The notes: generated by a model from the sequence alone, not told the origin. Positions 24,064 through 36,578 are shown, counted from the stretch's first letter. The stretch: DNA of 64,000 nt from Aplectana chamaeleonis (GCA_029168955.1 JAPDOI010000063.1:1426001-1490000); one strand, 5' to 3'. Program-made: numbers and translations.

Positions 24064-24489
24064 AAAGTGGTACCTGTGACCGACAACAGCATTGCAGTGG
24101 TCGCATTTTGCACTGATTTTACTCCCCAGTACCCCACAATAGGAACCCTCCCGTTCCCCAAGTACTATTCAAAATCCACCTACGCCCTCACAACAGGCAC
24201 CTTAGGAGGGTACGACTCCGCCCATTTTGGGGGATGGATAGCAGCTGTCGGTGCTATCCAAAGATGTTTGGGAGCCTATTCACCCCCCGAGTTTATGAGA
24301 GAAGTTACAAATCAGATGGGCATTCGCAAATACCAATGTGGGCTCACTGACTACCAGGAAGCTTTACTAGCGGCTCCTCTACTACCACATGGCTCTCCAC
24401 AGTCAATGGAGAAATGTATTACGGCTAGCCAAATTCACTATTCCCGTAAACCAATCAACTTGAGTGTGGCGCACGTTGCAGAACCTTGA
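24064..24489 (+). CDS. Unassigned open frame, 141 codons without ATG at its start
   Basis: The frame is open from the TAG at 24061-24063 to a TGA at 24487-24489. It is less AT-rich than its surroundings, with many C-ending codons. It contains an even-looking mixture of residues, with stretches such as TGTLGGYDSAHFGGWIAAVG and AYSPPEFMREVTNQMG. The first in-frame ATG is far inside, so if coding it is an internal or decayed piece. No family is recognised. It could be a remnant of a transposon or other foreign gene, a host exon, or chance. Confidence 0.25.
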   Translation, partial: KVVPVTDNSIAVVAFCTDFTPQYPTIGTLPFPKYYSKSTYALTTGTLGGYDSAHFGGWIAAVGAIQRCLGAYSPPEFMREVTNQMGIRKYQCGLTDYQEALLAAPLLPHGSPQSMEKCITASQIHYSRKPINLSVAHVAEP

Positions 24490-25545
24490 CTCTCTGACGT
24501 GGCCAGCTTGTGGTCCCAATCTTAATACTACGATACCAGACCGATGCAAATATTCTTAGAAAACAAGCCTATTTCGAAGGGCAGCTGCGGTGCAACACCG
24601 ATGTATGGTCGGTGCAATTCAAGTAGGAAGCCGCAGCGCGGCTTGGCGGGAAAATTTCCACTCGGGACAACGAAAAGGAGATGGCTATAAATCAAGTGAG
24701 TTTGCGCCCACTTGCTGAGTGCGGCTTCCTATTTCAAAGACACTGACGACAGAACTAGGAACTTATGTGGAAAATTCAGGAACCAAAATCATCGTAAACA
24801 CTGCCTGTCGAAGAGCCAATAGTTTGACGTCGCACACTTCACGCGGTACCCTACTAAAGTTGCGTCAACACTTCATCTCGAGGCGGGTGGTGATTACAGT
24901 GAATCTCGCCAAGCAGTCACCAGCGGTGCTTTGTTCATTTATTCATCCAGTCAATCATCCGATGACATGAAAAACCAAACGTTATGCAAAGCACGGGAAA
25001 AAACGTATGATTAGCGCTCGTAAATGGGTTGCATCACGGAACAATAGACGCTTGACTGGCGTTCACACGCCCGACTCGTCAGAGTCCAAGTTGATGCTCA
25101 GAGAAAAAATCAAAACGAAAGAACTCGCAAAATAAAATCGACGCAGATCGCTCTGATACTTTGCGTTCTTTATTGCGCGTCGGAGCAAAGCCGTTGCTCA
25201 TATAAATATAAATGCACCAGTTTTCCGCTAACGCAAAATAACAATTGCAAATTATCAGTGTGATTCGTGAAGACTGTACACGTATTGGACGGAAAGCCAT
25301 TGTCATCGAGTACAACAGCTGGCACGTGGATGAAGATTACCAGGCATCGGCTTTGCGACACATACATACTCGTAGAGGTCGCGGACTTGATACTCAATAA
25401 TTTTATCGCTTTAAAAGACATAACATTTATCACAGAATTTCAAATGTTGTTTGCAGGTCATACATTCGAGAGATGCACGTGGTTAGTAACGACAATTCGT
25501 TTCTCCAGAATTGACAACTGCCAACAAAAGCACTCAACATATGGC

Positions 25546-28500
25546 CTATCTTCGGCTTGGAATATTAACGTTCCGGCTCCACTGTTGATTGCGCGACAAT
25601 GACCTGACAGCGATTACTCCAGTTGTAATTTTCGCCCATGGTCGGATGCAGCGCCGCCGAATTTCGCTATTGAAGCAAACCGAAACCAAGCTAGAAAGAA
25701 AAGATTCAATCCTGATTTGAATTCTCTGTTGGAGAATGACAGATGCCGACATTGGGACTAGATGGATGAGGCGTCTGTGTTTTTTGAAGGACAGCGCACC
25801 TGCCAGGGTAGTTTATGGGTCTTTTACCAAATTAAGTCGAGTGAACGGATGAGTCTGCGGCAGCATGTGGTCTCTCGCGATGTGATTCCCATTGAAAGGC
25901 GCTGTTGCAAATGCAGCTCGACCGTTTCAAATAATCATATCTGGGCCATTCAATCGGGTTGGCGAACGGTGCCTTAATTCCACGGTTGATGTTTGGCATG
26001 ATTTTTGAATAATTTTTGCCGTAGCTGCAGTTTAAGGTCGCAGTGCATGTTATGGTATACTCCGTTTATCTTGAATTGCGCAAAACATGGTCCGACAATA
26101 GTCCTCTTATTGGCCCGCTAGTACCGTGGTGTACGTCCATGACGCGTTCTCGGTAGACCCGGGTGGCAGGGTGGGTGGCCGAGTGACGGCATTGACTAAT
26201 CGATTGCTCTGCATACCGGGTGCACACCCGGGTCTGCCGAGAACGCGCCGTGGGCGCACACTACGGTACTAGCGGGTCAATTAGAGGACTATTGGCGAAC
26301 CGTGTTTTGTGCAATTCAAGATAAACAGAGTATATCTTTACTCAAGGTGCTGCGTAAACGCTTGGCTCTGAGCGAGATTGAACCAGCATAATCCCTTTCT
26401 GTGGGAGCTACCTATCGCACTGCAACATCAAAGCCCCAGCGCCCTTCTCACGCAACTGCTCGGTAAATCTTCATCGAAGCAATCTTCTTTTCACCCGCAT
26501 AACGGGATGAAACAGGAATACCGTCATAGACTATCTAACAGTCGTAGATCTGTCAAGGTGATGCCCTAGCTATGTCTTACACGAGTTTTGGATGTTTTTA
26601 GAGGTAACTGCAGTTTAACGTCGTTATGGTATGTTTACACAAGGTGTTGAGTTAATACTCCCTTTCTGGGGGAGTTTACAAGTTTCGTTACGATTGATGT
26701 TTGATATTAATTAACATACCCTCCGCTAACGTGTGCAAGCTCCCATGTGGTTGTAGTAGCAAAAGCAGCAAGTGCTCCACTTAAGTGATCTGCAATCACG
26801 TGAAAGCAGGTGAGAGTGAAGCAATACACCACAGCGTCTATAAAACCCTGGAAAACCTCGAGAAGTTGAATACAAACAGCAATGGAAATTATCCATAAAC
26901 AAAGCAATGGAACAAACCTGAACGAAAAAAAGGCGTTCTCGTTGTTGCCTTGCTGCTAAAAATCTTGACTGGGTCGGACAGGTGATCTCGTTAAGGCTCT
27001 AAATTAAAGGTTATTTGTAACAAGCTGGGCAAGGCAAAGCGCTCAAAGCTTCCACATGTAAAGATATCGTACCCTCTGCATTTTGCGAATCTTCCATAAT
27101 GTAGCGCCATCTACTACCGCAACGACGCCGAATAAGGCCACACTGTATCCAAGATCCATATAATACGCTAGAATTATTCCACATGGTGTCTTCTCAAATG
27201 TCCAGAGCAAAGTGACGCTGTCAAAGTAGTGGTTGCACGCAGCTGCAAAGAATGTTTATTTTTTTGATACTCGAGAAAACACACATGCTGCATAACTGTT
27301 CGTAAGATAAAGCTTCAATATATGTGCGAAGAACACAAGGAGTAGATATCACGACTTGATTTGTCTCCAACACGTTTACAAACTTTGTCTCGTAAGCTTT
27401 TCATTCTGCTGATCATAAGAGTTCAGCATCCTAGCCTGGTCACTCAAGGTACTGTCATCCTGCATAGTTTTCGGAGCTTTTAAATGCGTTCGCGTCAAGG
27501 TTGGTGCAGTGTGGACATAAAACCAGACGTCATGGACGACCTCTGCCAAGCTCATCTCACCTGATGGGCGGGGCCAACGTTGAAGAGGGATTGTTCGGCA
27601 CAATAACTCAATTACTAGTTACGTTGATCTATCAGGAGGTGCCCTCGTGGAGCCTGTCTGACCGCTATGCTAACTAAATCTGCTGGACCACCCTAGTCTT
27701 ACTTAGCATATTTCGGGTCCAATTCCTACTCTTTCAGCGGCTACATACAGACGCAAACGTTATCATATCAAGCTTGCTCAAGAGCTTGTTCGCCGCCTTG
27801 AGGTAAGTGTGGTGTAAGCGACGTTCTTTAAAATGGTTTTATGCATTATTTACCACTTTCAGAGGGTGACAGCCAGGTCAAGGTGACCTGTGAACAGGAT
27901 AGCAGGGATTGCTTTGCCCCGATGTTTTTTAAGAAGAATCTACTTCTTTTCTAAGTAATTTCTCACCAGTGGAGTAATATCTCAAGAGAGGCTCACCATC
28001 TCGGGTGGTAGTAATTCATCCAAAACTAAGAGTTTGGAAATGATTGAAACATGAATAGATTCTGCGAGCTTCAACCTCGCATTAAAAGGCAAATTTGAGG
28101 CGACGTAGCGATAGTTGGGTTCGAAACTATATCCCTAGTGTTGTTCGACCCCGGAATAACCTACCCTTCGATTTTGATGCAAAATGGTTCCGTGCTTCCC
28201 ATGCAGTGCTGCCTTCTTTGGAGGTAGCAGCTCGAAAACCTCATGGTTTCGGGCATGCTCGAGAGCTCGCTGAAACTGACAGTATGCGCTGCATCCTCGC
28301 GAGATGGACAGAGCGAACTAGTACAGAGAGGGTAGAGACGCGAGACACTCCTTGTGTCGTGAAGAAAATGCATTGCGAAGGTTTTTTTCGTCGGTCACGC
28401 AAGGCTGTCGAACACTAGATGAGCGAAAGCCAGCTGTCGACAGCCGGCTGGCGGCAGTCGCCGCGCTCGGTCATCCTGGCCGCACCTCGATACCTCCCTA

Positions 28501-31429
28501 GATGATCGGTGATCGAGTGAGGTCATGCATATAGATCATCGTTTGTTTGAGCATGCAAGGTGCGTGCTGCAACAGTGGTTGTACGCAACTACGAACCAGG
28601 ATTTCGTTTTGAATTTTGGAAAACAATTTCCTAAAAATAAAAGAAGGATGAAGAAGCAAATTCATGCACTTCCCCAGATGAGCAACAAAGTTACAAGCGA
28701 AATCAGAAAATCTCATTCGTCCACGGGTGCAGTAGGCAATGAAAATGGGTAGAGTAGGTTTCACACTAGAATCGAAAGATGAAAATTTGTGGCAAGAAGA
28801 GGCAGCAGAAATAGCTGTAATAAATAACAAAAAGTATAATCAAATTCTTCAAAGAATGGTGAGAAAAATGAATACGCAGGAGTCTCACGTTATTGAGGTC
28901 CTAGTGTTGTTGTCCGGTAGGTGGACAGAATCCACTCGAAACAGGTGCAATTAAAATGATTTCTCAAATATTTGAGTCTTATACATATGACTATGTCGGA
29001 AACGAGTTTTCAATTCCGCTGGACCAGCCGATTCATTATACACACTTTGAGTGAGTAATTTTCAATGCGTCAGTCCTCAATCGTTTTTTAATTTCAAGTG
29101 GTCACTATAACGTTAACTACTACATAGTCCTAATCTCTGCGGTAGTCCACCTCACAATGATGTGTTTCCTATGTGAGCCACCTATAATGATAGCATCATT
29201 GGATGCTAGGGAAATCGTGGTGCAATGCCAGTGATCGCCGCTATAGTTCTAACCCTTCGGGTTCAATTCCATAGAGTTTCGATTTTTCGCAAGGAGACTA
29301 AACACCTTGCATGATGATGCGTGAATTGTGCCGGTTTCAATCCGCTCATTCTGCAGGTTTCAAACACGATCTCTCCACATAAAACTCGTTGTTTCGCATG
29401 GATCACGTTCCTCAGCTTTTATTGTGGTACGAACGAGCGTTTGCTCGAATAATGCAAGTGAGTGGATCATCGCGAGCAGCGTCCCAAGCTAAGAATAAGT
29501 GGATGGTTTTGCTGCAGGTCTTTCCAAGAGTCGTGGAAAGAGCGTTTTTGAGAAATCCTAAACAAGAAAAACCTACGATGAAAATAAATGGAGACGTATA
29601 CAAAACTGATCATGATGATAACCGCAATCATATACATTGTATTCCTCACAGTAAAATGAATACGATAGAAGGCGGGTGCAGAAATAGCAGCGAATCTATT
29701 AATAGAGACGAAAAGAATAGAATGAAACGCTGTCGTTTGGAAAAATATTAGCACTGAGCCGACTGTATTGTTGATCATGGCCCATTCCACCGTGAGACCA
29801 CTGAAGAGTAATTTTAGGATTGTTTCTTATTAGGTGAGAGTACTGCATAACTACAAACACATTATGGCAGCGAAAATAATTTATACCACGAAATCTCTCA
29901 AGAAATCTTCCCACGCATTGCCTGACACAACTCATGACACCTCAACCAGAGGTGTGCGGAAATTTCTCTTCTTTTATTGTTTGCTGGCCATTTTGGTCAA
30001 TCTGTTTCTGTTTTCTGTTCTCTGAAAAAGTTGCGAAAAACAGAAAAAAAATCAGAAAAATTGAAGAAAACCAGCTCTGTGGAACAGTGCAGCTTATTTA
30101 GTCGTTTACGAGGTTTTGATCTTATTCGTGTTCAACGGTGCGATTGCTGCTAAAGGCACGGTTCAGCTTAAAAACGCTTGTTGTGCTATCCCCATGAGAA
30201 TTTAGATCTGTTCATAACAAAAGGAGAAATAGTTGAAAAGCGGGAGGAAAAATGCTTAGGAACAAAACATTGCTGGTTGTCAGCCCGTCCACGATTAACT
30301 GTTTCTATGAATGATTGTTCTGCCGTGGCTCATACACCCTATTCATACTTCTACGAAGCGGCAAATGCTCCTGCCACTTTTGATTCTTCTCACTTTTTTG
30401 ATGGCCAGACCAGCATTCTCATGAAAAGAACTCAACAATTGATTCTATTGCGAACCCTAGTCACGTACTTCGGCACAATAGGAGTCGTCTATCAGGGCTG
30501 ACATTGAATTCAACACTTTGTTGTCAGCAACAGCTGTTGCTGTTAGTTGTCAGCAGCAGCACAACGAGGGGTTGGCTCCGGTTTCTGCCCGGGAATGCAA
30601 CCCCTACTGTGCTGACGTACTGGCTTGCTCTGAGAGTTTTACCCGATCAGTAACCAAGAAATAGCCAAGAATTGCCTGCTTTGTGCGTGATAGCTGAGAA
30701 ATGATCGAGAAGTAGCAGGTTGCCACGAAACAGCCGAGAAATAGCCGCCGAATAATGCTCGCCGCTGAAAGGCCGCCAACTGATGCTCTCCAAGGGATGC
30801 ATACGACACCTTAGCTGCTTTGACCCTTCTGTTTTCTGATTTCTGTTCTCTCACCAAACCGATTTTTGTTTCCTTTTTTCTGATTTTTTGTTTAATTTGA
30901 CATCAACACACGTTTGGCAGCGACAAGAGTGCTGACGGATCTTCATAGAGATGATCGTCAACGCGAGAACACTTTCTTACACTAAAAAAGGTGAATCGTA
31001 GCCGCAAAGCGTGTTCCGAATTGTGAAAAATTATAAGAGGTTGTAACTCACGATTAAACAGATTTGGTGCGTGAGATGTGGCTAGAGTTAAAGACTTAGC
31101 AATAAACTTTTTGGGAGAAAGCCTAGAACACTTACATTATCATAGCAGGTGCCACCCATAAGAGAAAAATCAAAAGCACAAATATATTCGAAACTAAATG
31201 AGACGCCATTAGAAGTCCGAACGAATTGCGTAACATTGGCAGGCGAATCATCAACATTGCAGACGCACCGTTCAACATCAAACCTATGACAGCTAGCTGA
31301 AATCAAACCTTCAGCAAATGTAGATTTCACGATAAAAGAGTGTCATAACGAGTCTTACCACCACAGTGAGTCCTGCCAACCAAAGCGCATCAATTCGACT
31401 CGGCAAATCGTACCCAACCGACACATCCC
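25546..31429 (-). CDS. Srx-like 7TM chemoreceptor, copy B
   Basis: Seven minus-strand exons are read: 31359-31429, 31136-31296, 29577-29800, 27073-27242, 26918-26998, 26720-26847 and 25546-25690. Together they give 2+978 nt in one open frame ending in TAG, about 325 residues. Exon sizes of 71, 161, 224, 170 and 128 nt equal those of copy D. Visible motifs are RNSFGLLMASHLVSNIF (TM2), SINRFAAISAPAFYRI (TM3), PACNHYFD, LAARQQRERLFFVQ before TM6, and TTTWELAH with CFNSEIRRR at TM7 and the tail. All are Srx hallmarks. The residue aligned with the initiator ATG of A and D is GTG here, so the start must lie further upstream or the copy is impaired. Introns of up to 2.3 kb hold inverted-repeat elements. 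The role is presumed chemoreception at the ciliated sensory-neuron membrane. Confidence 0.8.
26056..26334. mobile_element. Foldback MITE in the last intron of Srx copy B
   Basis: TATACTCCGTTTATCTTGAA at the left and TTCAAGATAAACAGAGTATA at the right are inverted copies. The pairing continues inward for about 100 bp (GACAATAGTCCTCTTATTGG against CCGCTAGTACCG-containing inverse, and GTTCTCGGTAGACCCGGGTG against CACCCGGGTCTGCCGAGAAC). Length is 279 bp, starting and ending in TA. Confidence 0.8.
28739..28915 (+). other. Open stretch of unknown nature inside a copy B intron
   Basis: The plus-strand frame from ATG at 28739 reads a Lys/Glu-rich sequence (for example WQEEAAEIAVINNKKYNQIL) and meets a good donor-like GTAGGT near 28916. 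It lies just upstream of the 28956 fragment but in no demonstrable splice relation to it. No family recognised. Confidence 0.2.
28956..29234 (+). pseudogene. Possible receptor-like N-terminal fragment, antisense in an intron of Srx copy B
   Basis: ATG at 28956 opens a 95-nt exon ending in GA before GTGAGT at 29051. An acceptor TTTCAAG allows a second exon from 29099. The joined frame includes YNVNYYIVLISAVVHLTMMC, which looks like a first transmembrane helix, and reaches a stop at 29232-29234 after 76 residues. It resembles the start of a nematode 7TM protein of a class I cannot name. No further helices follow, so it is either a fragment or coincidence. Confidence 0.3.
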
Positions 31430-33240
31430 CTGAAAGGTACTTTAATGACCTTATTGACTTGCGATATCAGAATCAATAGAATAGAAAGTTGCTGTATGGT
31501 CTCCCAAGAAAACAGCTAACAGGAAGGGGAAGGGTGTTGACCCTCAAATGTGTTTCAGTCAGCGGAAAGCACCGATTAACCCACGCATTCGCAGGCGTCG
31601 GTGGCCGGTCAAAGCGTCACTTTCCTGGCCAGGATAAACCAATATGGCTCAGCAGCAGAAATTACGGCGTGATTCATTACTGCCGGAGTTTTCGGGGTAA
31701 GGCCACAGGTTTGGCGCAGTTTTCGTGGCAGCGTGCTGAAGTGTCCGCATTGTTTTCTCCTCTGATACTCTTCTCGTGTAGAACGCAAAAATGGCAACCC
31801 TCTAAGTAGACGCTGCATCGAAAGGTCTGATCTTTGCGCTAATTACTGTTGACATTTCTCATAATATCGACGTTTCAAACACAGCACCTTTCATCCAGCT
31901 TGATCCCGCGACTGCCTGAATGGTAGACATCACTTTTCTGGGAACGTGACGACTTCACCAGTTGGTTTGGGAGAGGTTTCTCAAGAGACAATCTAGGCAC
32001 GCTATGGCTCATAATTGCCCAGATGTAGAAGGTGATCAGTGATCTAATCACGCGGAGTTTTCGGGTCTTGGCCACTTTTTTGCTTCCAGCAGGAGCGCTC
32101 GGCCTGATCAACTTTTCTCAACCGGCCACTTACGCCCGCGAGTGCTTGAGAATGCGGAAAACAATCGATTAATGCACATACCTCACAGCGTCGAACGTAC
32201 TAATCGCCACACCTCCTTTAGGTCAGTGGTATACTTTGTGGCTGTCATGAGAGCCAGTCCTGACATTTAGCACAAATCGTGGCTGGACAGTCATAGGAGC
32301 AGCGAAACTGGCCGTCGTAGGAACAGTTGTCGCGTGTCTGTGCCCGATGCCTGTCGTTGCCACTTTCGCTGTCGCTGTGCAGCGCAACGAGGCAGCGACA
32401 GGTTTGGGCAGAAGCTCCGCGACACGCGGACGCTATCGCTGCGCGGAGCGAAGCGACCGACCGCGTGTCGCAAAGTATACCATTGGCCTCAGAAAAGTAC
32501 AGAATTTTCTATATTCTGTGAAACTTGGGTATGTTTGGCAGCATGGAGAAAAAACTCGTAAAGCGCGCTTCTTTGCGAAGGTGCTACGATGACAAGAGGT
32601 CGATTTCGTTAACAATAAAGAGTAAATTTCACATAGACTCTGATCATTCAACCATTTCAAGCCTTGCGAAATCAAGGGGTTAACAGGCCGCTTCCTCGGA
32701 GGCATCTGGACACTAAGTGGGAGAGAATAGTTATACGAAAATTAGAATTCCTTGAAGGCAAAAAGTATGAACTTACTTAGCAAAAGCAATTTCCCCTCTG
32801 TATCAGAATTCCTCCGAGAATATCCTGGTAGTATCGAAAAAAGTTTTATGCAAAGATTGATGGACAGAGTGCCAACGTCCGTTGTGTCCAACCGGTACAA
32901 GAAACTATGATACAAAGAAGAGAGATGCGCGGGTGGACCTAATCGAAACGTGCTGCTGACCAGGGATGTGCGGCAAACGATTTTGAGATTTCGGCAAACG
33001 GCAATCGGCAAGAAAATCTCAAAAATGGCCGGCAAACGGCAAACGGCAATCGGCAAACGGCAAAAAGCCTCATCCCTTATATTGACCCATAAATTATTCA
33101 AACGTGCCGCTTCACTATTTTCCTCTTTTTTCCAATACTTATGTCAACATTCTAATGATTTCATTTCAAATGAGTAGTTCCATTTCAAGGCATCAGATGA
33201 ACAAAAACAAGACATATGGAACCTCATGGAAATTAAAGGA
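31430..33240. other. Interval upstream of Srx copy B
   Basis: 31430-31590 is related to 40375-40545 (ACTTGCGATATC, GTATGGTC, CAGTCAGCGG-like words) and distantly to 48950-49020, so the duplicated unit includes sequence 5' of the first recognised exon. This is the place to look for a leader exon. 32330-32470 is GC-rich with self-complementary CGACACGCGG words. No other exon is recognised. Confidence 0.35.
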
Positions 33241-33342
33241 TTCGCCGCTGCGGCTTCGCAACCAAGCGGCTTCAGCTCCTACAGACGCCGAAGCAGCACT
33301 ATCGCCGAGGCGCAGCGGCAATGTCGTGGCGGCCCCGCGATG

Positions 33343-33430
33343 GTGCCGCTGCGGCTTCGCGGTGGTGCCGCTGCGGCTACGCGGTGGTGCTGCTGCTGCT
33401 CCGCGGTGGTGTCGCTGCGGCTCCGCAATC
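33343..33430. repeat. GC-rich tandem array with 22-bp period
   Basis: Units start at 33343, 33365, 33387 and 33409 (GTGCCGCTGCGGCTTCGCGG plus two bases), exactly 22 bp apart. Open frames in both strands, rich in Arg, Ala and Gly, are products of the repeat. Confidence 0.85.
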
Positions 33431-33689
33431 GGTGGCTGCGCTCTCACAAAAATAGGACCGACTGCGAGTAACTCATATGAAATGAGTCATAATACAAGTG
33501 GGTGGACCTACGAACAAAAATACACACCTGCGGCGCTTACTTCTTCTGTCTGATAGGTACAGAGTGTATCCCCGTTATTGCGACCTAGGAGTAACGTCAA
33601 ATTGCGGCTACTTAACCAGCAACGATCCTGTTCTACCACACATAACAGTAAATTGTAATCGAAGCGGGTTCGCTGATGCATCCTTGCGG

Positions 33690-33885
33690 AGTTCGTACGA
33701 TTCCAACACGGAACTTCCGCGGTACTGTCGCGGCAATGTCGCGGCATTGTCGATACTCAAGACACTGCAAGAGAATCTCCGCGACACAGTAATTATCACG
33801 AAGCTGCTGCGGTACTACCGTGGTACTATCGCGGCACAGTCGAGGGTCGCGGCACTTTCCTGGCAGTGCCGCGGCATACTTTTTA
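33690..33885. repeat. Degenerate tandem array with 11-bp period
   Basis: Between 33718 and 33752 the words GCGGTACTGTC, GCGGCAATGTC and GCGGCATTGTC follow each other at 11 bp. Similar words (GCGGTACTACC, GTGGTACTATC, GCGGCACAGTC) resume at 33808. The period is half that of the 22-bp arrays. Confidence 0.65.
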
Positions 33886-34048
33886 AGAGTCCTTGCTCAC
33901 GGGTATCGCGAAAATGCTTCTGTGTCGCAGAACTGCTCCCGGCTGCTTTTAGCTATACCAAAATCTGTCGAAACATAAACAAAAGCATCACATTGGAGTT
34001 GGACTATCTACATGGCAGAGGAAATGGAATTAGTATATGATAAATGAA

Positions 34049-34108
34049 AAAGATGGATAGCTTTCGAAAAAGTCCCCCGGAGAATTTTTTCGAAAGCTAT
34101 CCATCTTT
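34049..34108. repeat. Near-perfect hairpin, 23-bp stem
   Basis: AAAGATGGATAGCTTTCGAA at 34049 pairs with TTCGAAAGCTATCCATCTTT ending at 34108. The stem is extended to about 23 bp by A/T pairs, with a 13-nt loop containing CCCCCGG. There is no nearby gene. It could be a tiny palindromic element or a small-RNA precursor. Confidence 0.7.
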
Positions 34109-34936
34109 ATCCTCATTCACACACTATTTCCGATTTCTCTGTCGGCTCGTGTCAAAGTGCAGTCAGGGCTGGGCACGCGTCCCGGTTAATCTTAGGGGGG
34201 TGCATATTAGACGTTGCAGAGAGGGCAAAGGGGGGTGCCTAAACCGAACACCAAAAAAAAGAACGAAGTGCAAGTTCTGTCGAATTTCACGAAAAAATAA
34301 TACGCACTATTCTTCTGATTTGTCATATATTCTTCCCCGGTTTTTGAGTCGAACACTAAAAAATTCAAATTATTGATAGAGATGCAGGTTGTGTTCGCAA
34401 TAATTCATTGTTGCTGGCGAAGTTTTTTTTTTTTTGATGAAGGAATAAACACTACTCTGTTATCTTGTAGCAAGTAAGGATTGATGTGATGTCATGTTTC
34501 TTTGGTGCAACGTTCATTGATTACGCGGGTGGCTACCGATTCGAGGCAAAGATATAATACAAAGACAGAGCCCAGGAAAACTATCATTAAGTTTAAAAAA
34601 AGATTAGCGAACTGATGCATAGCCTATATCGCTCATTTTGAGCCAGGGATAGCAAGGCTTATCGGGCTTATCATATCAAAATCTTCTTATCACTGTTATA
34701 CTTTGACATGACCGACCGCTACGCTGCTTACTCTGCCCGGACTCATCCGAGCAGGCTAGGATCCTTTTCGACAGTTTAAAAGTACAGATAGCTCTGTCAG
34801 CATCACAACTAGTCTACAGATTTCAATTCATGAGAATGTGACTCATGAAGAGAGCCAACTGTAAAAATTGAAGACTGCAAGTTACTATGAAAGCAGCGAA
34901 TGACCGTGTCCTCCTCATCGAGAAGTACCCTGTACA

Positions 34937-35810
34937 CAAAAACCCGAGTTTTATCCACCTCGAATGCCGCAATCCCTTGAAATTCGGCTAGCCGTGCGAT
35001 ACGGTGTTTCTCCGCAGCTACACAGCGCACACTGGAGTGGACGCGCACGCAATATTAATTAAAAAATGTATTTTATTACAGAACGGGGCGGAGAAAATGA
35101 TTGAACCTGGAGTAAATGGAAGGAGGCAGAAATAGGATACTTTGAATGTATCCATTATAGAAATTTAATGTAAACAAACTATGTTGGAGCGGAGTGAATT
35201 TTTTGAACATGATAAGGTTCATTCAAAGGAACCTAGTTGATTAAAAACACCCATAAATATGAGAACTAAGAGCATTACGAGAAAGAGGAGAATCTGGCGA
35301 ACATTTTAATAGCAATAGATTTGATATTCAATGTGATTTAAGGACCTTAAAACTCGTCCCGGTTTTGTCCCGGTTTTCGGGGTAAAACCGGGACGAGATT
35401 TAAGGTCTTTAAATTACATTAGAAACCGGTCCCATTGATGCTAAAATAATTGCCAGATTCTCCTCTTTCTCACAATATCCTTTGCTCTCAGTTTAATGCT
35501 AGTTTTGGTCAACTAGGTTCGTTTGAATGATCCTTATCACGGCTAAATATTGACACCCGCTCTAACTTTGTTACTTTACATTAAATTTCTAAAATGGGTA
35601 CATCCAGAATGGACTACCTTCACCATCTTCCATTTTCTTCGGTTTCGATCCTTTTCTTCTCCCAGTTCTGTAATAAAATACATTTTTATTAATATTGTGT
35701 GCGCGTCCATTCCCGTGTGCGCTGTGTAGCTGCGTACAAACACCGTATCGCACGGCAAGCCGATTTTTTAAGGGATTGCGGCATTCTAGGAGGGTAAAAC
35801 TCGGGTTTTC
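34937..35810. mobile_element. Foldback element of about 870 bp
   Basis: Long inverted arms meet near 35375. Matching pairs include AACCCGAGTTTTA with TAAAACTCGGGTT at the ends, GAATGCCGCAATCCCTT with AAGGGATTGCGGCATTC, CCGTGCGATACGGTGTTT with AAACACCGTATCGCACGG-type inverse, AACCTAGTTGA with TCAACTAGGTT, and ACTCGTCCCGGTTTT with AAAACCGGGACGAG at the centre. The arms are imperfect, so the element is not recent. No protein is recognised and no clear target duplication was found. Confidence 0.8.
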
Positions 35811-36578
35811 TACTCCCTACGAATCACACAAATCCTAACATTGGTCAACAACACAAAATAGTTCTGATTACCACATCAGAACAATCAAACACATATTAAC
35901 TAATCCTTCATAGGTTTATGAAAACATTCGACAGAGAACATTAATTATCGCAATAGTAGTAGTTCTGTTGTTGGTAATTGTTCAATTGATTTTGTATTGA
36001 AAAATGTTTTATCTTTTGTCATAACTTACCGTCTCGCTAACAAACTTTCCTCATGGGGCTGTTTTGAAGTTTAGAAATTACACTACCCTTTTTGTTGCCA
36101 TTTTCGGAATTTTCTCGATTCAGTGCTTTTGTATATTCTTGTTTATCAAAATCAGGAAGTCAAGATCATAGCTGTCCAACTATTCGGAAAACAGCCGATT
36201 TCGATTTCTCATAAGGGGATGCCTAAAAATTACCGAGCTAAGGGGGGTGCATATTCAGAATCGTCATGCCGGGACGTGTGCCCAGCCCTGAGTGCAGTTC
36301 TGCGCGAACTTACCGCGAGCTGAGAAAAGTTCAGAAAATCTTCGGAATTTTTTTTTCTGAATCAATGTTTTTCTGAAAAAGACAGAATGAACGACTTTTT
36401 GGAGCATTTTTTCACAGCAATGTCTGGTTTTTTTTCCTAAAAATCGTCAAATAAACAGCTCGCTGCAGTTTACCACGAACTTACCGCGAGTTAACTCTCG
36501 TTTTCAAACCCATTCACTACCACCCCAAAGAAGTCAAAACCCCGGATAACGGTTAAGCGAACAACGGAAAATCGGCGG

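Noticed and set aside
29190..29290. GGGTTCAATTCC near a GC hairpin, resembling a tRNA T arm
   Set aside because: The remaining arms do not fold and no A box is present at the right distance.
33193..33553. Overlapping GC-rich frames on both strands near 33.3 kb
   Set aside because: They come from the 22-bp array; reading is open in all frames because the unit lacks stops.
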